A stretch of DNA of 45,175 nt from Crossiella sp. SN42 (GTDB lineage: Bacteria; Actinomycetota; Actinomycetes; Mycobacteriales; Pseudonocardiaceae). This document shows positions 1 to 8,179 of the stretch, one piece after another (the stretch's first letter is position 1; each line of letters opens with the position of its first letter). Under the pieces are notes generated by a model that was not told the origin of the DNA, searched no databases, and saw only the letters and a list, made by a program, of their open reading frames with translations. Both the position numbers and the translations under genes were made by a program. The DNA lies in contig NZ_JAMHIV010000056.1 of assembly GCF_023897065.1 (NCBI RefSeq), forward strand, positions 1 to 45,175. The letters run 5' to 3'.

Positions 1-247
1 GCCGGAGGGCGAGGCGCGGTGGTCGCCGAGCCCGGCGCGGTGGGAGCCGCCGGGATAACGGCCGCCGCTGGTCGTGCGAGACGGGGCGGCTCGGCTCGGC
101 TCGGCGCGATGCGGGGTCGGGCGACGAGGGACTGGGTGGCGTGAGCCTCGTGCGGGATGCCGGCGGTTTCGGAGGCGGCGGCGCTTGCGGTCTTGGTCGT
201 GGTGGAGCGTCTAGGCTCTGGGCGATCTTGTGAGGTGAGGAAGGGTT
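1..247. other. Upstream region without a recognised gene
   Basis: GC-rich stretch before the PadR gene. It contains a short run of CGGCT repeats around 90-105. I see no coding frame with plausible protein content. The last 15 bases hold a purine-rich ribosome site (AGGTGAGGAAGG, 233-244) for the next gene. No convincing -35/-10 pair was found. Confidence 0.5.
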
Positions 248-808
248 ATGTCCCTGCGTCATGCGCTGCTCGGCATGCTGGCGTTGCGTCCCGAGGCCAG
301 TGGGTACGACCTGGCCAAGCACTTCGAGGGCAGCATTGGCCGGTACGCGTGGAGCGCGCGGCACAACCAGATCTACACCGAGCTGAACAAGCTGGCTGAC
401 GACGGCCTGGTCGAGGCGGTGGCGGAGGGGGCCCGGGGGCGGCGGGACTACGTGGTCACCGAGGCGGGGCGGGCGGAGCTCCAGGCGTGGCTGGGGGAGG
501 GGCCGCTGGAGACGGTGAACACCGTGCGGAACAAGGCGTTGTTGCGGATCTTCTTGATCACCGCGTTGGAGCCGGGGGCGGCGCAGGCGTTGTTGCGGGC
601 CGAGATCGCGCACAGTGAGCGGGAGATCGCCGAGATCGGGGCCGACATCGAGAAGATGGAGGAGGCCTCGGGGCCGGGGAGTGCGGCGTTTGGGCGGATC
701 GCGGCGGAGTTGGGGCGGCGGCATTTCGCGGCGATTCGGGACTGGGCGGAGTGGGCGGTTGAGCAGCTTGACGCCCAGGGGGATGGGGACGAGGGGTCGG
801 CTGGCTGA
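248..808 (+). CDS. PadR-family transcriptional regulator
   Basis: A 186-residue protein. The first 85 residues form a PadR-type winged helix, with MSLRHALLGMLALRPEASGY at the start, then the recognition region around RHNQIYTELNKLADDGLV and a wing around GRRDYVVTEAG. The rest (about 90-180) is a charged helical segment matching the C-terminal dimerisation domain (Vir_act_alpha_C type) of long PadR proteins. Such proteins usually repress a nearby transporter or detoxification gene, but none is visible here and the partner may lie left of the window. The ATG at 248 follows the purine-rich AGGTGAGGAAGG at 233-244. Family assignment is firm; target and ligand are unknown. Confidence 0.88.
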   Translation: MSLRHALLGMLALRPEASGYDLAKHFEGSIGRYAWSARHNQIYTELNKLADDGLVEAVAEGARGRRDYVVTEAGRAELQAWLGEGPLETVNTVRNKALLRIFLITALEPGAAQALLRAEIAHSEREIAEIGADIEKMEEASGPGSAAFGRIAAELGRRHFAAIRDWAEWAVEQLDAQGDGDEGSAG

Positions 809-1529
809 GTGGGCGGCGGGCTGCGCCAGGAGCTGGGCGGAGGCTATGGGAGTGGAGGGGGAGCGGCTGGCACCGGGGGACAGTGGGGGAGTGGCTGGTC
901 GTGGGGGTCGTCGGGGTCGTGGGAGCCGTGGGGAGTGGGCGGGGGCTGGGGCTGGGGCGCCCGGGCAACGTGGGGCGGGGTGTCGTGGGCGGTGGGTGAG
1001 GCTTGAAGCTCGGCGGGGCTGGTGCTCGGCGGCGGGCGTGAGGCTGGATGGGGGTTGAGGTGGATTGAGGCGGGCGGACGACTCGCCTGCGCAAGATGAC
1101 CGGTCATATTCGAGGGCGTTCGAGGCTGGGGCGGGGCTGCGGGCGGGCGGTGGGTGAGCCCAGGTTTCCGGTGCTCGGGTCGCCGATGCTCGGTTGGGTG
1201 GTGCTCGGCTAGGTGGTGCTCGGCTGGGTGGTGCTCGGTTGGGTGGTGCTCGGTTGGGTGGTGCTTGAGTCGGTTGCGTTCGAGCCGGTTGCGTTCGAGT
1301 TGGTGGGCAGGGTGGGGTGCGGCTGCCGGGTCTATGGGGGCTGGTCGCGGGTGAGATGACTGGCGGGGCGGGCTGACGGCGGGGCTCCGGTCGATGGGCG
1401 GCGCGGCCGGAGGTGGACTGGGTGGGGGCCTGGTGGGGGAGTTCGGTAGCTGGGAGTGGTGACTTGGGGTTACGGAGGGTTAACTTTGGGTGACGTGTGG
1501 GCCATTCGACGTAAGAAATTCGCTCAAAT
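809..1529. other. Gene-poor G-rich intergenic region
   Basis: About 720 bases between the PadR gene and the malQ control region. Open frames exist on both strands, but their products are low-complexity Gly/Trp/Arg or Pro/Ser/Thr strings with no family resemblance and no good ribosome sites. I treat them as chance frames in G-rich DNA. The stretch carries a 15-bp tandem repeat array (separate entry). Composition turns AT-richer after about 1505, as expected near a promoter. Confidence 0.55.
1186..1296. repeat. 15-bp tandem repeat array
   Basis: Five consecutive 15-base units run from 1186 to 1260, each a near copy of GTGCTCGGTTGGGTG. The units at 1231 and 1246 are identical and the others differ at one or two positions. 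A related 15-base unit, GAGTCGGTTGCGTTC, follows at 1267-1281 and again at 1282-1296 with one change. A 15-base period keeps frame and can create spurious Cys/Trp/Ser repeats in translation. Confidence 0.85.
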
Positions 1530-1545
1530 CGTCAAATTGATGACG
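1530..1545. promoter_or_regulatory. Palindrome upstream of malQ, candidate operator
   Basis: CGTCAAATTGATGACG has 5-base arms (CGTCA/TGACG) around a 6-base centre. It lies in the only AT-rich patch of the upstream region, about 60 bases before the malQ start. A role as a regulator site for the 4-alpha-glucanotransferase gene is inference from position and symmetry only. Confidence 0.35.
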
Positions 1546-1604
1546 GGTTGAGGGTGGTTTGCTGGGAAAGTGGAAATAACGGACAGGTGAACAGAAGGAG
1601 GCCC

Positions 1605-3572
1605 GTGGACGCCGAGTTGGCCGCACTTGCCGAGGCGCACGGGGTGTCCACCTGGTATGAGGGCAGTGGGCGGCGGCGGGTTGACATCGAGGCGGATGTT
1701 GTCGTTGCCGTGTTGGCCCAGCTTGGGGTGGATGCCTCTTCGCCGGAGGCGGTTCGGGCGGGGCTGGCCGCGGCGCGGGCTGAGCGCGCGGCTGGTGCGT
1801 TGCCCGGCACGATTGTGTTGCGGGAAGGGCAGGAGCGGGCGTTGGACCGCACCGCCGAACTGATTCTGGAGGACGGGACTCGGCGGGTTTTGCCGGATGG
1901 GCTTCCTGGGGACTTGCCGTTGGGGTGGCACACGTTGCGCGTCGACGGGTCCGAGGTCACCGTCGTCGTGGCGCCGCGGTCGTTGCCCCGGCCGCCGCGG
2001 AGCTGGGGCTGGATGGTGCAGCTGTACGCGTTGCGGTCCAACGGGTCTTGGGGGATTGGGGACCTTGCTGACCTTGGCGAGTTCGCGGGGTTGGCGGGGG
2101 CGGGTGGGGCGGATGTGGTTCTGCTCAATCCGTTGCACGCCATGACGCCGGTGCGGCCGGTGGAGGCTTCTCCTTATTCCCCCTCGAGCCGGCGGTTTGC
2201 CAATCCGTTGTACCTGCGGGTGGAGGACACCGAGGAGTACCTCGCCGCCGAACCTGGTGTGCGGCTTGAGGTTGACGCGGTGCGGCCGGCCTCGGACGTT
2301 GAGCTGATCAACTACGACGCGGTGTGGGAGAGCAAGCTCGCGGCGTTGGAGTTGTTGTGGCCGTTGGCTCAGGGGCGTGATGAGCCGGTTGAACCTGGGT
2401 TGCTGGACTTCGCGACCTTCTGCGCGCTGGCCGAGCGGCACGGCGCGCGGTGGCGGAGCTGGCCGGTGGAGCTTCAGCATCCGTCCTCGCCCGCGGTGGC
2501 CGCGGCGCGGGTGGAACTGGCTGAGCGGGTGTCGTTTCACGTGTGGCTGCAACGGTTGTGTGATCGGCAGTTGGCCGGGGCGCAGGCGGCCGCGCGGGAT
2601 GCCGGGATGTCCGTGGGGCTGGTGCACGACCTCGCCGTGGGGGTGGCGGCTGAGGGGGCTGACTCGTGGGCGTTGCAGGACGTGCTGGCCGCGGGGGTCA
2701 CCGTGGGGGCGCCGCCGGACGCGTTCAATCAACAAGGTCAGGACTGGGCTTTGCCGCCGTGGCGACCGGATCGGTTGGTGGCCACCGGGTACGCCGCCTA
2801 CCGGGACATGTTGCGGGCGGTGTTGCGGCATTCCGACGGGATCCGGATCGACCACATCCTGGGACTGTGGCGGCTGTGGTGGGTGCCGCCGGGTGAGTCG
2901 CCGAAGCGTGGCGCGTACGTGCACTATGATGCGGAGGCGATGCTCGGCATCCTCGCGCTGGAGGCGGTGCGGGCAGGCGCGGTGGTGATCGGCGAGGATC
3001 TCGGCACCGTGCTGCCGCAGGTCACCGAATCGCTGCGAGAGCACAACATCCTGGGTTCGGCGGTGCTGTGGTTCCAGCGGGACGCCGATGCCGAGGGCGA
3101 GCCGATGTTGCCGAGCGCGCGCTGGCCGGCCGAGGCCGCGGCGAGCGTGTCCACCCATGACCTGCCGACGGCGGCGGGGTTCCTGCGTGGCGAACAGGTC
3201 CGGGTGCGGGCGGAGCTGGGTGTGCTGGCCGGGTCCGTCGAGGACGAGCGGGCGCGGGCCGAGGCGGACCGGGACGAGCTGATCGGACTGTTGCGGAGCG
3301 AGGGATTCCTTGGCAGGCAAGGAGATCCGGACGAGGAGGAGGTGGTGGTGGCGATGCACGCCTTCCTCGCCGCGACTCCCTCCCGGTTCGTGTTGATCTC
3401 GCCCTACGACGTGTTGCGTGAGCCACGCCAGCCCAACCTGCCGGGCACCGTGGACGTCTATCCCAACTGGCGGATTCCGCTGCCGGTGACGGTGGCGGAG
3501 CTGTTCCGCGATCCGGTCGTCAACCGGATCGTCGCTGTGGTGAAGGAGGGTGTGGGTGCGCAAGACGACTGA
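1605..3572 (+). CDS. malQ: 4-alpha-glucanotransferase (amylomaltase)
   Basis: GH77 enzyme that transfers 1,4-alpha-glucan segments between maltodextrins in the cytoplasm, for use of maltose and glycogen breakdown products. Family signatures are visible: SYALRSNGSWGIGDLADL-like sequence near residue 145, EASPYSPSSRRFANPLYL, the nucleophile block GIRIDHILGLWRLWWVP (Asp in RIDH), and VIGEDLGTVLP with the acid/base Glu, then VSTHDLPT. I chose GTG at 1605, just after AAGGAGG (1595-1601), giving 655 residues beginning with the usual DAELAALAEAHGV. The spacer is short (3 bases), so in-frame GTG at 1587 is an alternative. The protein has the N-terminal extension typical of actinobacterial MalQ. Its 3' end overlaps the next gene by 17 bases, which suggests translational coupling. 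Confidence 0.93.
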   Translation: MDAELAALAEAHGVSTWYEGSGRRRVDIEADVVVAVLAQLGVDASSPEAVRAGLAAARAERAAGALPGTIVLREGQERALDRTAELILEDGTRRVLPDGLPGDLPLGWHTLRVDGSEVTVVVAPRSLPRPPRSWGWMVQLYALRSNGSWGIGDLADLGEFAGLAGAGGADVVLLNPLHAMTPVRPVEASPYSPSSRRFANPLYLRVEDTEEYLAAEPGVRLEVDAVRPASDVELINYDAVWESKLAALELLWPLAQGRDEPVEPGLLDFATFCALAERHGARWRSWPVELQHPSSPAVAAARVELAERVSFHVWLQRLCDRQLAGAQAAARDAGMSVGLVHDLAVGVAAEGADSWALQDVLAAGVTVGAPPDAFNQQGQDWALPPWRPDRLVATGYAAYRDMLRAVLRHSDGIRIDHILGLWRLWWVPPGESPKRGAYVHYDAEAMLGILALEAVRAGAVVIGEDLGTVLPQVTESLREHNILGSAVLWFQRDADAEGEPMLPSARWPAEAAASVSTHDLPTAAGFLRGEQVRVRAELGVLAGSVEDERARAEADRDELIGLLRSEGFLGRQGDPDEEEVVVAMHAFLAATPSRFVLISPYDVLREPRQPNLPGTVDVYPNWRIPLPVTVAELFRDPVVNRIVAVVKEGVGAQDD

Positions 3573-4545
3573 CCAATCGATGCCCGCGCTGTCCCAGGCC
3601 GTGCGCCTAGGGGTGCTGGACGTCGGGTCCAACACCGCGCATCTCCAGGTCGTCGACGTCTACCCCGGCGGCTCGCCGGACCCGCTGCACTCGGTGAAGG
3701 CGCAGATCGGGCTGTCGGAGGACATCGACCGGCACGGGGTGATCAGTCCGGAAGGCATGGAGCGGCTGGTGCGCGCGGTGCGCCGGTGCGTGGCCGAGGC
3801 CGAGGCCTACGGGGTCGCCGAACTGGTGCCCTTCGGCACCTCCTCGGTGCGCGACGCGCCGAACCGGACCGAGGCGTGCAAGCAGATCCGCCGGGCCACC
3901 GGCGTCGACATGGCCTTCTTCAGCGGCGAGGCCGAGGCCGGGCTGACCTTCCTGGCCGCGCGCCGCTGGTACGGCTGGCAGGTTGGCCGGATGCTGATGC
4001 TCGACATCGGCGGCGGCACCGTGGAGCTGGCCGCCGGGCGTGGCGAGGAGCCGGAGCTGGCCGTGTCGCTGCCGTTGGGCGCGTGGCGGCTGACCCGCCG
4101 CTACCTCAGCCAGGACCCGCCGACCGCGCAGGAGGTCAAGAAGCTGCGGCGGCGGCTGCGCGAGGTGCTCACGCCGACCATCGCCGCCTTCCGCGAGCAG
4201 CCCGATCCGCAGCGGGTGGTCGCGGTGTCCAAGATCTTCACCCAGCTGGCCAAGCTGACCAGCGGGCCGGAGGCCGGGGAACCGCTGGCCCTGGAGTACC
4301 GGGAGCTGCGGCGCTGGATCCCGAAGCTGGCCAGGATGCCCGCGGCCGAACGCGCGCAGCTGCCGGGGATCTCGGCGGCCCGCGCCCGCAACATCGTCGC
4401 GGGCGCGGTGCTCGCGCGGACCCTGATGGAGCTACTGGACGTTCCCCGCGTGGAGATCTGCCCGTGGGGCATCCGGGAGGGGATCCTGTTGCGGCACCTC
4501 GACGACAGCGGCGGGACGGCCGCCAACGGCGAGAGCGGCGAGTAG
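3556..4545 (+). CDS. Ppx/GppA-family phosphatase (exopolyphosphatase / pppGpp hydrolase)
   Basis: A 329-residue protein of the ASKHA-fold Ppx/GppA family, which removes terminal phosphates from polyphosphate or pppGpp. The first phosphate-binding loop is LGVLDVGSNTAHLQVVD near the start, the second is MLDIGGGTVELAAG at about 147-160, and FGTSSVRDAPN and GEAEAGLTF match family core motifs. It has the short form without the C-terminal HD domain, like the mycobacterial Ppx proteins. GTG at 3556 sits 6 bases after GGAGG (3545-3549); an in-frame GTG at 3550 would lie on the ribosome site itself. It overlaps malQ by 17 bases. Its last 114 bases are antisense to the convergent YibE/F gene. The substrate cannot be told from sequence. 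Confidence 0.88.
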   Translation: MRKTTDQSMPALSQAVRLGVLDVGSNTAHLQVVDVYPGGSPDPLHSVKAQIGLSEDIDRHGVISPEGMERLVRAVRRCVAEAEAYGVAELVPFGTSSVRDAPNRTEACKQIRRATGVDMAFFSGEAEAGLTFLAARRWYGWQVGRMLMLDIGGGTVELAAGRGEEPELAVSLPLGAWRLTRRYLSQDPPTAQEVKKLRRRLREVLTPTIAAFREQPDPQRVVAVSKIFTQLAKLTSGPEAGEPLALEYRELRRWIPKLARMPAAERAQLPGISAARARNIVAGAVLARTLMELLDVPRVEICPWGIREGILLRHLDDSGGTAANGESGE

Positions 4546-5667
4546 CGTCGTCAGCGGCACCGCGGCGATGATGCCCAGGCTGCCGACCAGCGCGCGCACC
4601 ACCTCCTCGGCGATCGGGGCGCTGGAGAGCACGTGCTGGATCGGCAGGCCGCGGATGGCGAAGAGCATCAGCAGCGGCAGCGCGACACCCGCGTAGGCCA
4701 GCACCAGGGTGTTCACCGTGGAGGCCACGTGCGCGCGGCCGACCCGCAGGCCCGCGCTGAACAGCTTGGCGCGACTGGCCGTGGGGTCGGCCGCGGCCAG
4801 CTCCCACACCACGGTGGCCTGGGTGACGGTGACGTCGTCGAGCACGCCGAGCGCGCCGATCACCAAGCCCGCCAGCAACAATCCCTGGAGGTCGACGCCG
4901 TCCAGGTAGCCGCTGAGGAAGCCGACGTTGTCGCTGCCCAGACCGGTGATCCCGGCCAGCTCCAGTGATCCGTAGCCGAGCACGCCGGTCAGGGTGAGGC
5001 CGGCCGCGGTGCCCAGCACGGCGACCGCGGTGCGCGCGTTGAAGCCGTGCGTGATGAACAGCGCGGCCACCATGATCACCGTGCCGCCGACCACCGCGAC
5101 CAGCAACGGGTTGGCGCCCTGGATGATCGCCGGCATCACGAACTCGGTGAGCCCGGCCAGGCACAGGCCCAGCGCGCCGAGCGCGGCCAGCCCGCGCCAG
5201 CGGGACAGCGCCAGCACCGCGATGGCGAACACCAGCGCCAGCAGGGCCAGCGGCAGCGACCGGTCAGGGGCCTCGATCTCGTAGCGCTCCCACTCGACCA
5301 GCCGGGTCGGGTAGTGCGCGGCGAGCACGGTCTGGCCGACGAAGACCTTGACGCCGCTGCTGGTCGGCACCACCGCCTTCACCGTGCTGCCCGCGCCGGG
5401 ACCGTCGGTGAGCGCGAGGGTGGCGACCTGGCAGTCGGTGGGGGCCACTGGGCAGGGGATCAGCTCCTGCACCGTGCCCGCGCCGCGCGGGGCGTCCAGC
5501 ACGTCCTGCACGATGCCGCCGCGCTCCGGCCACAGCAGCACCATCGCGGTGACCGCGACGGCGATCACCGGGGCGAGCACCCAGGCGACCACCAGGCGCA
5601 CCCGGCGGGCCACCCGGGCGTCGGTGTCCACAGTGGACAGGTCGGGTTCTGTCGCATGCTGTCCCAT
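4432..5667 (-). CDS. YibE/F-family multipass membrane protein
   Basis: A 411-residue protein with one N-terminal membrane segment (about 27-47), an extracytoplasmic beta-rich part (about 50-130), and then about seven hydrophobic helices from 135 to 385. The helical core contains the YibE/F hallmarks LGVLDDVTVTQATVVWEL and GRAHVASTVNTLVLAYAG. The molecular role of the family is unsettled; some members have been linked to transport. The C-terminal tail of about 28 residues lies within the region opposite the end of the Ppx/GppA gene and is not membrane-like. The next gene on the other side is transcribed away, so this gene is probably monocistronic. Confidence 0.85.
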   Translation of the reverse strand: MGQHATEPDLSTVDTDARVARRVRLVVAWVLAPVIAVAVTAMVLLWPERGGIVQDVLDAPRGAGTVQELIPCPVAPTDCQVATLALTDGPGAGSTVKAVVPTSSGVKVFVGQTVLAAHYPTRLVEWERYEIEAPDRSLPLALLALVFAIAVLALSRWRGLAALGALGLCLAGLTEFVMPAIIQGANPLLVAVVGGTVIMVAALFITHGFNARTAVAVLGTAAGLTLTGVLGYGSLELAGITGLGSDNVGFLSGYLDGVDLQGLLLAGLVIGALGVLDDVTVTQATVVWELAAADPTASRAKLFSAGLRVGRAHVASTVNTLVLAYAGVALPLLMLFAIRGLPIQHVLSSAPIAEEVVRALVGSLGIIAAVPLTTLLAALAVGGRPAAVVEVPQQDPLPDAPRADLHAGNVQ

Positions 5668-5906
5668 GGGCAGGAGTATGCGGGGCGGTGCGACCGGGGT
5701 TTGTTCGGCGAACTGGGAAAACCGCGTTCCGCGCGGCCGGGCAATTCTCGGAACGGTCCGGGTTTCCGGCCGGTTCCCGCTGGTCGGCGCGGTGGGTGTT
5801 CCGAGAACAGCGGGGGTGGGTGTTCAGCCCGTTGAAAGTGCGCGAGCGGGCAATACCGTGCGGTGGGGAAAGCACCTCCCACCATCAGAATGAGGAGCTG
5901 ACGTTC

Positions 5907-6833
5907 ATGCGCCATCCCCTGGCTGCCTACGCGTTAGGTGGCGCCCTGTTGCTGGGCCTGGGCGCGTTTTCCACTGCGCCACAAGCCGTTCTGCCCGTTG
6001 CCGCGCCGGTCGCGGCGCAGTCCCCTGCGGCGGATGTGACCGTGGTCGCCGCCGGTGACATCTGCGGTTCCAACTGCAAGGCTACCGCCGCGGTGGTCGG
6101 GCAGATCAACCCCGCGGCGGTGCTGACCGCCGGCGACAACGCCTACGACAGCGGCACCCTGTCGGAGTACCGCACCAGGTACGACCCGACCTGGGGCAAG
6201 TACAAGACCATCACCTATCCCAGTGCGGGCAACCACGAGTACAACACGTCCAAGGCCTCCGGCTACTTCGACTACTTCAACGGCGTCGGTGTCCAGAGTG
6301 GACGGGCCGGTGAGCGCGGGAAGGGTTACTACGACTGGGAAATCGGGTCGTGGAAGTTCTTCGCGCTGAACAGCAACTTCAGCAAGATCGACAGCTCGGC
6401 GCAGCTGAGCTGGCTGAAGGAGAAGCTGCGCACCAACACCAAGCCGTGCGTGGCGGCCTACTGGCACCACCCGCTGTTCACCCTGGGTTCGCACAGCGGT
6501 GAGACGCAGGCCAGGCCGCTGTGGCAGGCGCTCTACGACGCGCACGCCGACCTGGTGCTGGTCGGGCACGACCACAACTACCAGCGGTTCGCGCCGCAGA
6601 ACCCGCAGGGCAAGGCCGACCCGGCCGGGCTGCGGCAGGTGCTGGTGGGGACCGGTGGGAAGTCGAACTACAACTTCAGCCGGACGCTGCCGAACGTGGA
6701 GGCGAAGGACGCCAAGTCGCACGGCGTGCTGAAGCTGACGCTGTCCGGGTCGGGTTACCGCGGTGACTTCGTGCCGGTGAGTGGGCAGTCTTACCAGGAT
6801 TCTTTCAACGGCAGCTGCCACGCGAAGGGCTAG
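5907..6833 (+). CDS. Secreted calcineurin-like metallophosphoesterase
   Basis: A 308-residue exported phosphoesterase resembling bacterial purple-acid-phosphatase-like enzymes. A signal peptide (about 1-38, ending in PVAAQS) precedes the catalytic domain. The dimetal motifs appear in order: GDICG, GDNAYDSG, GNHEY, YWHHPLF and GHDHNYQRF. The first block has GDIC where many family members have GDxH or GDxG, a common variation. There is no separate C-terminal domain. ATG at 5907 follows GAGGAG (5892-5897); a longer frame begins at 5688 but adds only an Arg-rich stretch in front of a complete signal peptide. The stop at 6831-6833 shares the CTAG palindrome with the stop of the opposing HTH gene. 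It is probably a phosphate-scavenging phosphatase, but no Pho box was identified. Confidence 0.88.
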   Translation: MRHPLAAYALGGALLLGLGAFSTAPQAVLPVAAPVAAQSPAADVTVVAAGDICGSNCKATAAVVGQINPAAVLTAGDNAYDSGTLSEYRTRYDPTWGKYKTITYPSAGNHEYNTSKASGYFDYFNGVGVQSGRAGERGKGYYDWEIGSWKFFALNSNFSKIDSSAQLSWLKEKLRTNTKPCVAAYWHHPLFTLGSHSGETQARPLWQALYDAHADLVLVGHDHNYQRFAPQNPQGKADPAGLRQVLVGTGGKSNYNFSRTLPNVEAKDAKSHGVLKLTLSGSGYRGDFVPVSGQSYQDSFNGSCHAKG

Positions 6834-7804
6834 TCCCAGTCCCAGCGGACCCGGTAGATGCCGGGCACCGGGTCGACCTCGGTCAGTTGGGCGGTGCGGG
6901 ACGCGCCGACCCAGAGCTCGGCCACGGTGTCCGGCTCGCTGACTGAACGCCGGTAGCCGCGCACGACCCGGGCAGGCAGGGCGCCCGGCGCGAACTGCAC
7001 CTGAAGGGAGAGGTCCCGGACGGCCTCGCCCACCCGGATGGTCTGTTCCGCGTCGGGCAACCCGCCCGGCAGCACGGTGTAGTCGAGCACGGTCAGCTCG
7101 CCCGCGCGCAGGGGGCGGTCGAGCAGCAGCTCGAGGACCCGGAAGCCGGTGGCCTCGTCGGCGCGCTGCCTGCCCACCCGGCAGCCGCGGGACTCCGGGA
7201 TGTGCAGTGGGCCGTGCGCGTGGTCGCTGCGGAAGGCGACCAGGTAGCGGTCGGTGTCCCGTTCGGCGCGCAGCAGCTGGTGGTAGGCGATCGCGGCGAT
7301 GCGGCGGGAGGCGTCGACCGAGACGGTGAGGTGGGTGCCGACCCGGCTGAGGTCGTGCAGGGACTCCGGGCGGGCGTCGAGGCGGTCCAGGGCGCGGGCC
7401 AGGCCGTCGGGGCGGGCCCAGGCGCGGTCGGCGGGGAGGACGCCGGCGTGGTGGCGCAGCCAGCGGCCCCTGGGGCGGCGGGGGCCGAGCAGGGAGGTGA
7501 GCGAGTCCGGGGGGAGGTTGAGGATGTGTTCGAGGCTGGTGACGGCGCGGAGGGACTCGGGGCGTTCGGGGCGGGTGTGGCCGTGTTGCCAGTAGCTGAG
7601 GGCGGTTTTGCTGGCGGGGGTGCCTCGGGAGTGGAGGCGGGCTTGGAGGCGGTCGAGGCTTAGGCCGCTGGATTTGACTGCCAGGCGGAGGGCGAGGCTG
7701 AAGGGGCCGTTGTGGAGGGCGGCGGTTAGGCGGGCTTCGGTGGCGCGGTCTGTGGTGTTGCGGGTGGTGGCCTTGCGGGTTGTGGTGGCCTGGGTGGTGG
7801 GCAT
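6830..7804 (-). CDS. Helix-turn-helix (XRE-like) regulatory protein
   Basis: A 324-residue protein. The first 20 residues are a Thr/Arg-rich tail. Residues about 35-105 form an XRE-like helix-turn-helix (SGLSLDRLQARLHSRG, then TALSYWQHGHTRPERPES and a leucine-rich helix ending SLLGPR). The remaining 200 residues have a beta-rich appearance (LTVSVDASRRIAAIAYHQLL, GELTVLDYTVLPGG) and no family I can name. This layout, a short HTH plus a large uncharacterised domain, is seen in several actinomycete regulators. There is no partner gene on the same strand nearby: the region upstream of its start holds a long inverted repeat and then the end of the phosphatase gene. Its stop overlaps that of the metallophosphoesterase by 4 bases. 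Confidence 0.72.
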   Translation of the reverse strand: MPTTQATTTRKATTRNTTDRATEARLTAALHNGPFSLALRLAVKSSGLSLDRLQARLHSRGTPASKTALSYWQHGHTRPERPESLRAVTSLEHILNLPPDSLTSLLGPRRPRGRWLRHHAGVLPADRAWARPDGLARALDRLDARPESLHDLSRVGTHLTVSVDASRRIAAIAYHQLLRAERDTDRYLVAFRSDHAHGPLHIPESRGCRVGRQRADEATGFRVLELLLDRPLRAGELTVLDYTVLPGGLPDAEQTIRVGEAVRDLSLQVQFAPGALPARVVRGYRRSVSEPDTVAELWVGASRTAQLTEVDPVPGIYRVRWDWD

Positions 7805-7978
7805 GACCCCTCCGCAGGGTGGCGGGTTGGCGCGGCAGGCTGGGTCATTGTGCTGGGCGAATGCTTAATAGGCAACGGCTGGATGTCGGTGATTTTCCAC
7901 AGGGGGTGTTTTCTTTTTTACCCAGTGGCGTCGGGGTACTCTGGTCGGTCCGGTTTTACTTGCGATCAGTCGCTGGGG

Positions 7979-8116
7979 GCGGTGGATTGTGTGATTTGGT
8001 TTGGGGCCCCTAGGCCATCCCTGATTGAGCTGACGGGGCAGGCGGTGAGGCCTGCCCAATCGCTGGGCTAGCTTATGGGATGGCCTCCCCCCAAACAAAA
8101 TCACACAATCCACCGC
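7979..8116. repeat. Long nested inverted repeat (about 138 bp)
   Basis: The outer arms are 7981-8006 and 8089-8114, 25 of 26 bases complementary, and the flanking GC at 7979-7980 pairs with GC at 8115-8116. A second perfect 10-bp stem follows inside (AGGCCATCCC at 8012-8021 with GGGATGGCCT at 8077-8086). Then come a weaker stem (TGAGCT 8026-8031 with AGCTTA 8070-8075, one wobble) and an apical 8-bp hairpin (GGGCAGGC 8036-8043, loop 8044-8049, GCCTGCCC 8050-8057). The element fills the gap between the phosphatase 3' end and the HTH gene start, both on the minus strand. It is far longer than an ordinary terminator. It could be a non-autonomous mobile element, a dispersed palindromic repeat or a structured RNA. 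Confidence 0.88.
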
Positions 8117-8179
8117 GCGCTAATTGTTAGTGAACGCTCGGTTTACTCTTCGCGATGTTTCGCTGGCCGTTGGCCTTTG

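Noticed and set aside
1154-1354. Cys/Trp-rich 66-codon frame in the 15-bp repeats
   Set aside because: It is a direct by-product of the 15-base repeat and has no start signal.
1524-3635. 703-codon open frame on the minus strand opposite malQ
   Set aside because: Product is Arg/His/Pro-rich without family resemblance; malQ on the other strand has all GH77 motifs. It is a high-GC antisense shadow.
7850-8071. 73-codon frame across the left arm of the nested inverted repeat
   Set aside because: It crosses the inverted repeat, lacks a ribosome site and has no recognisable content.
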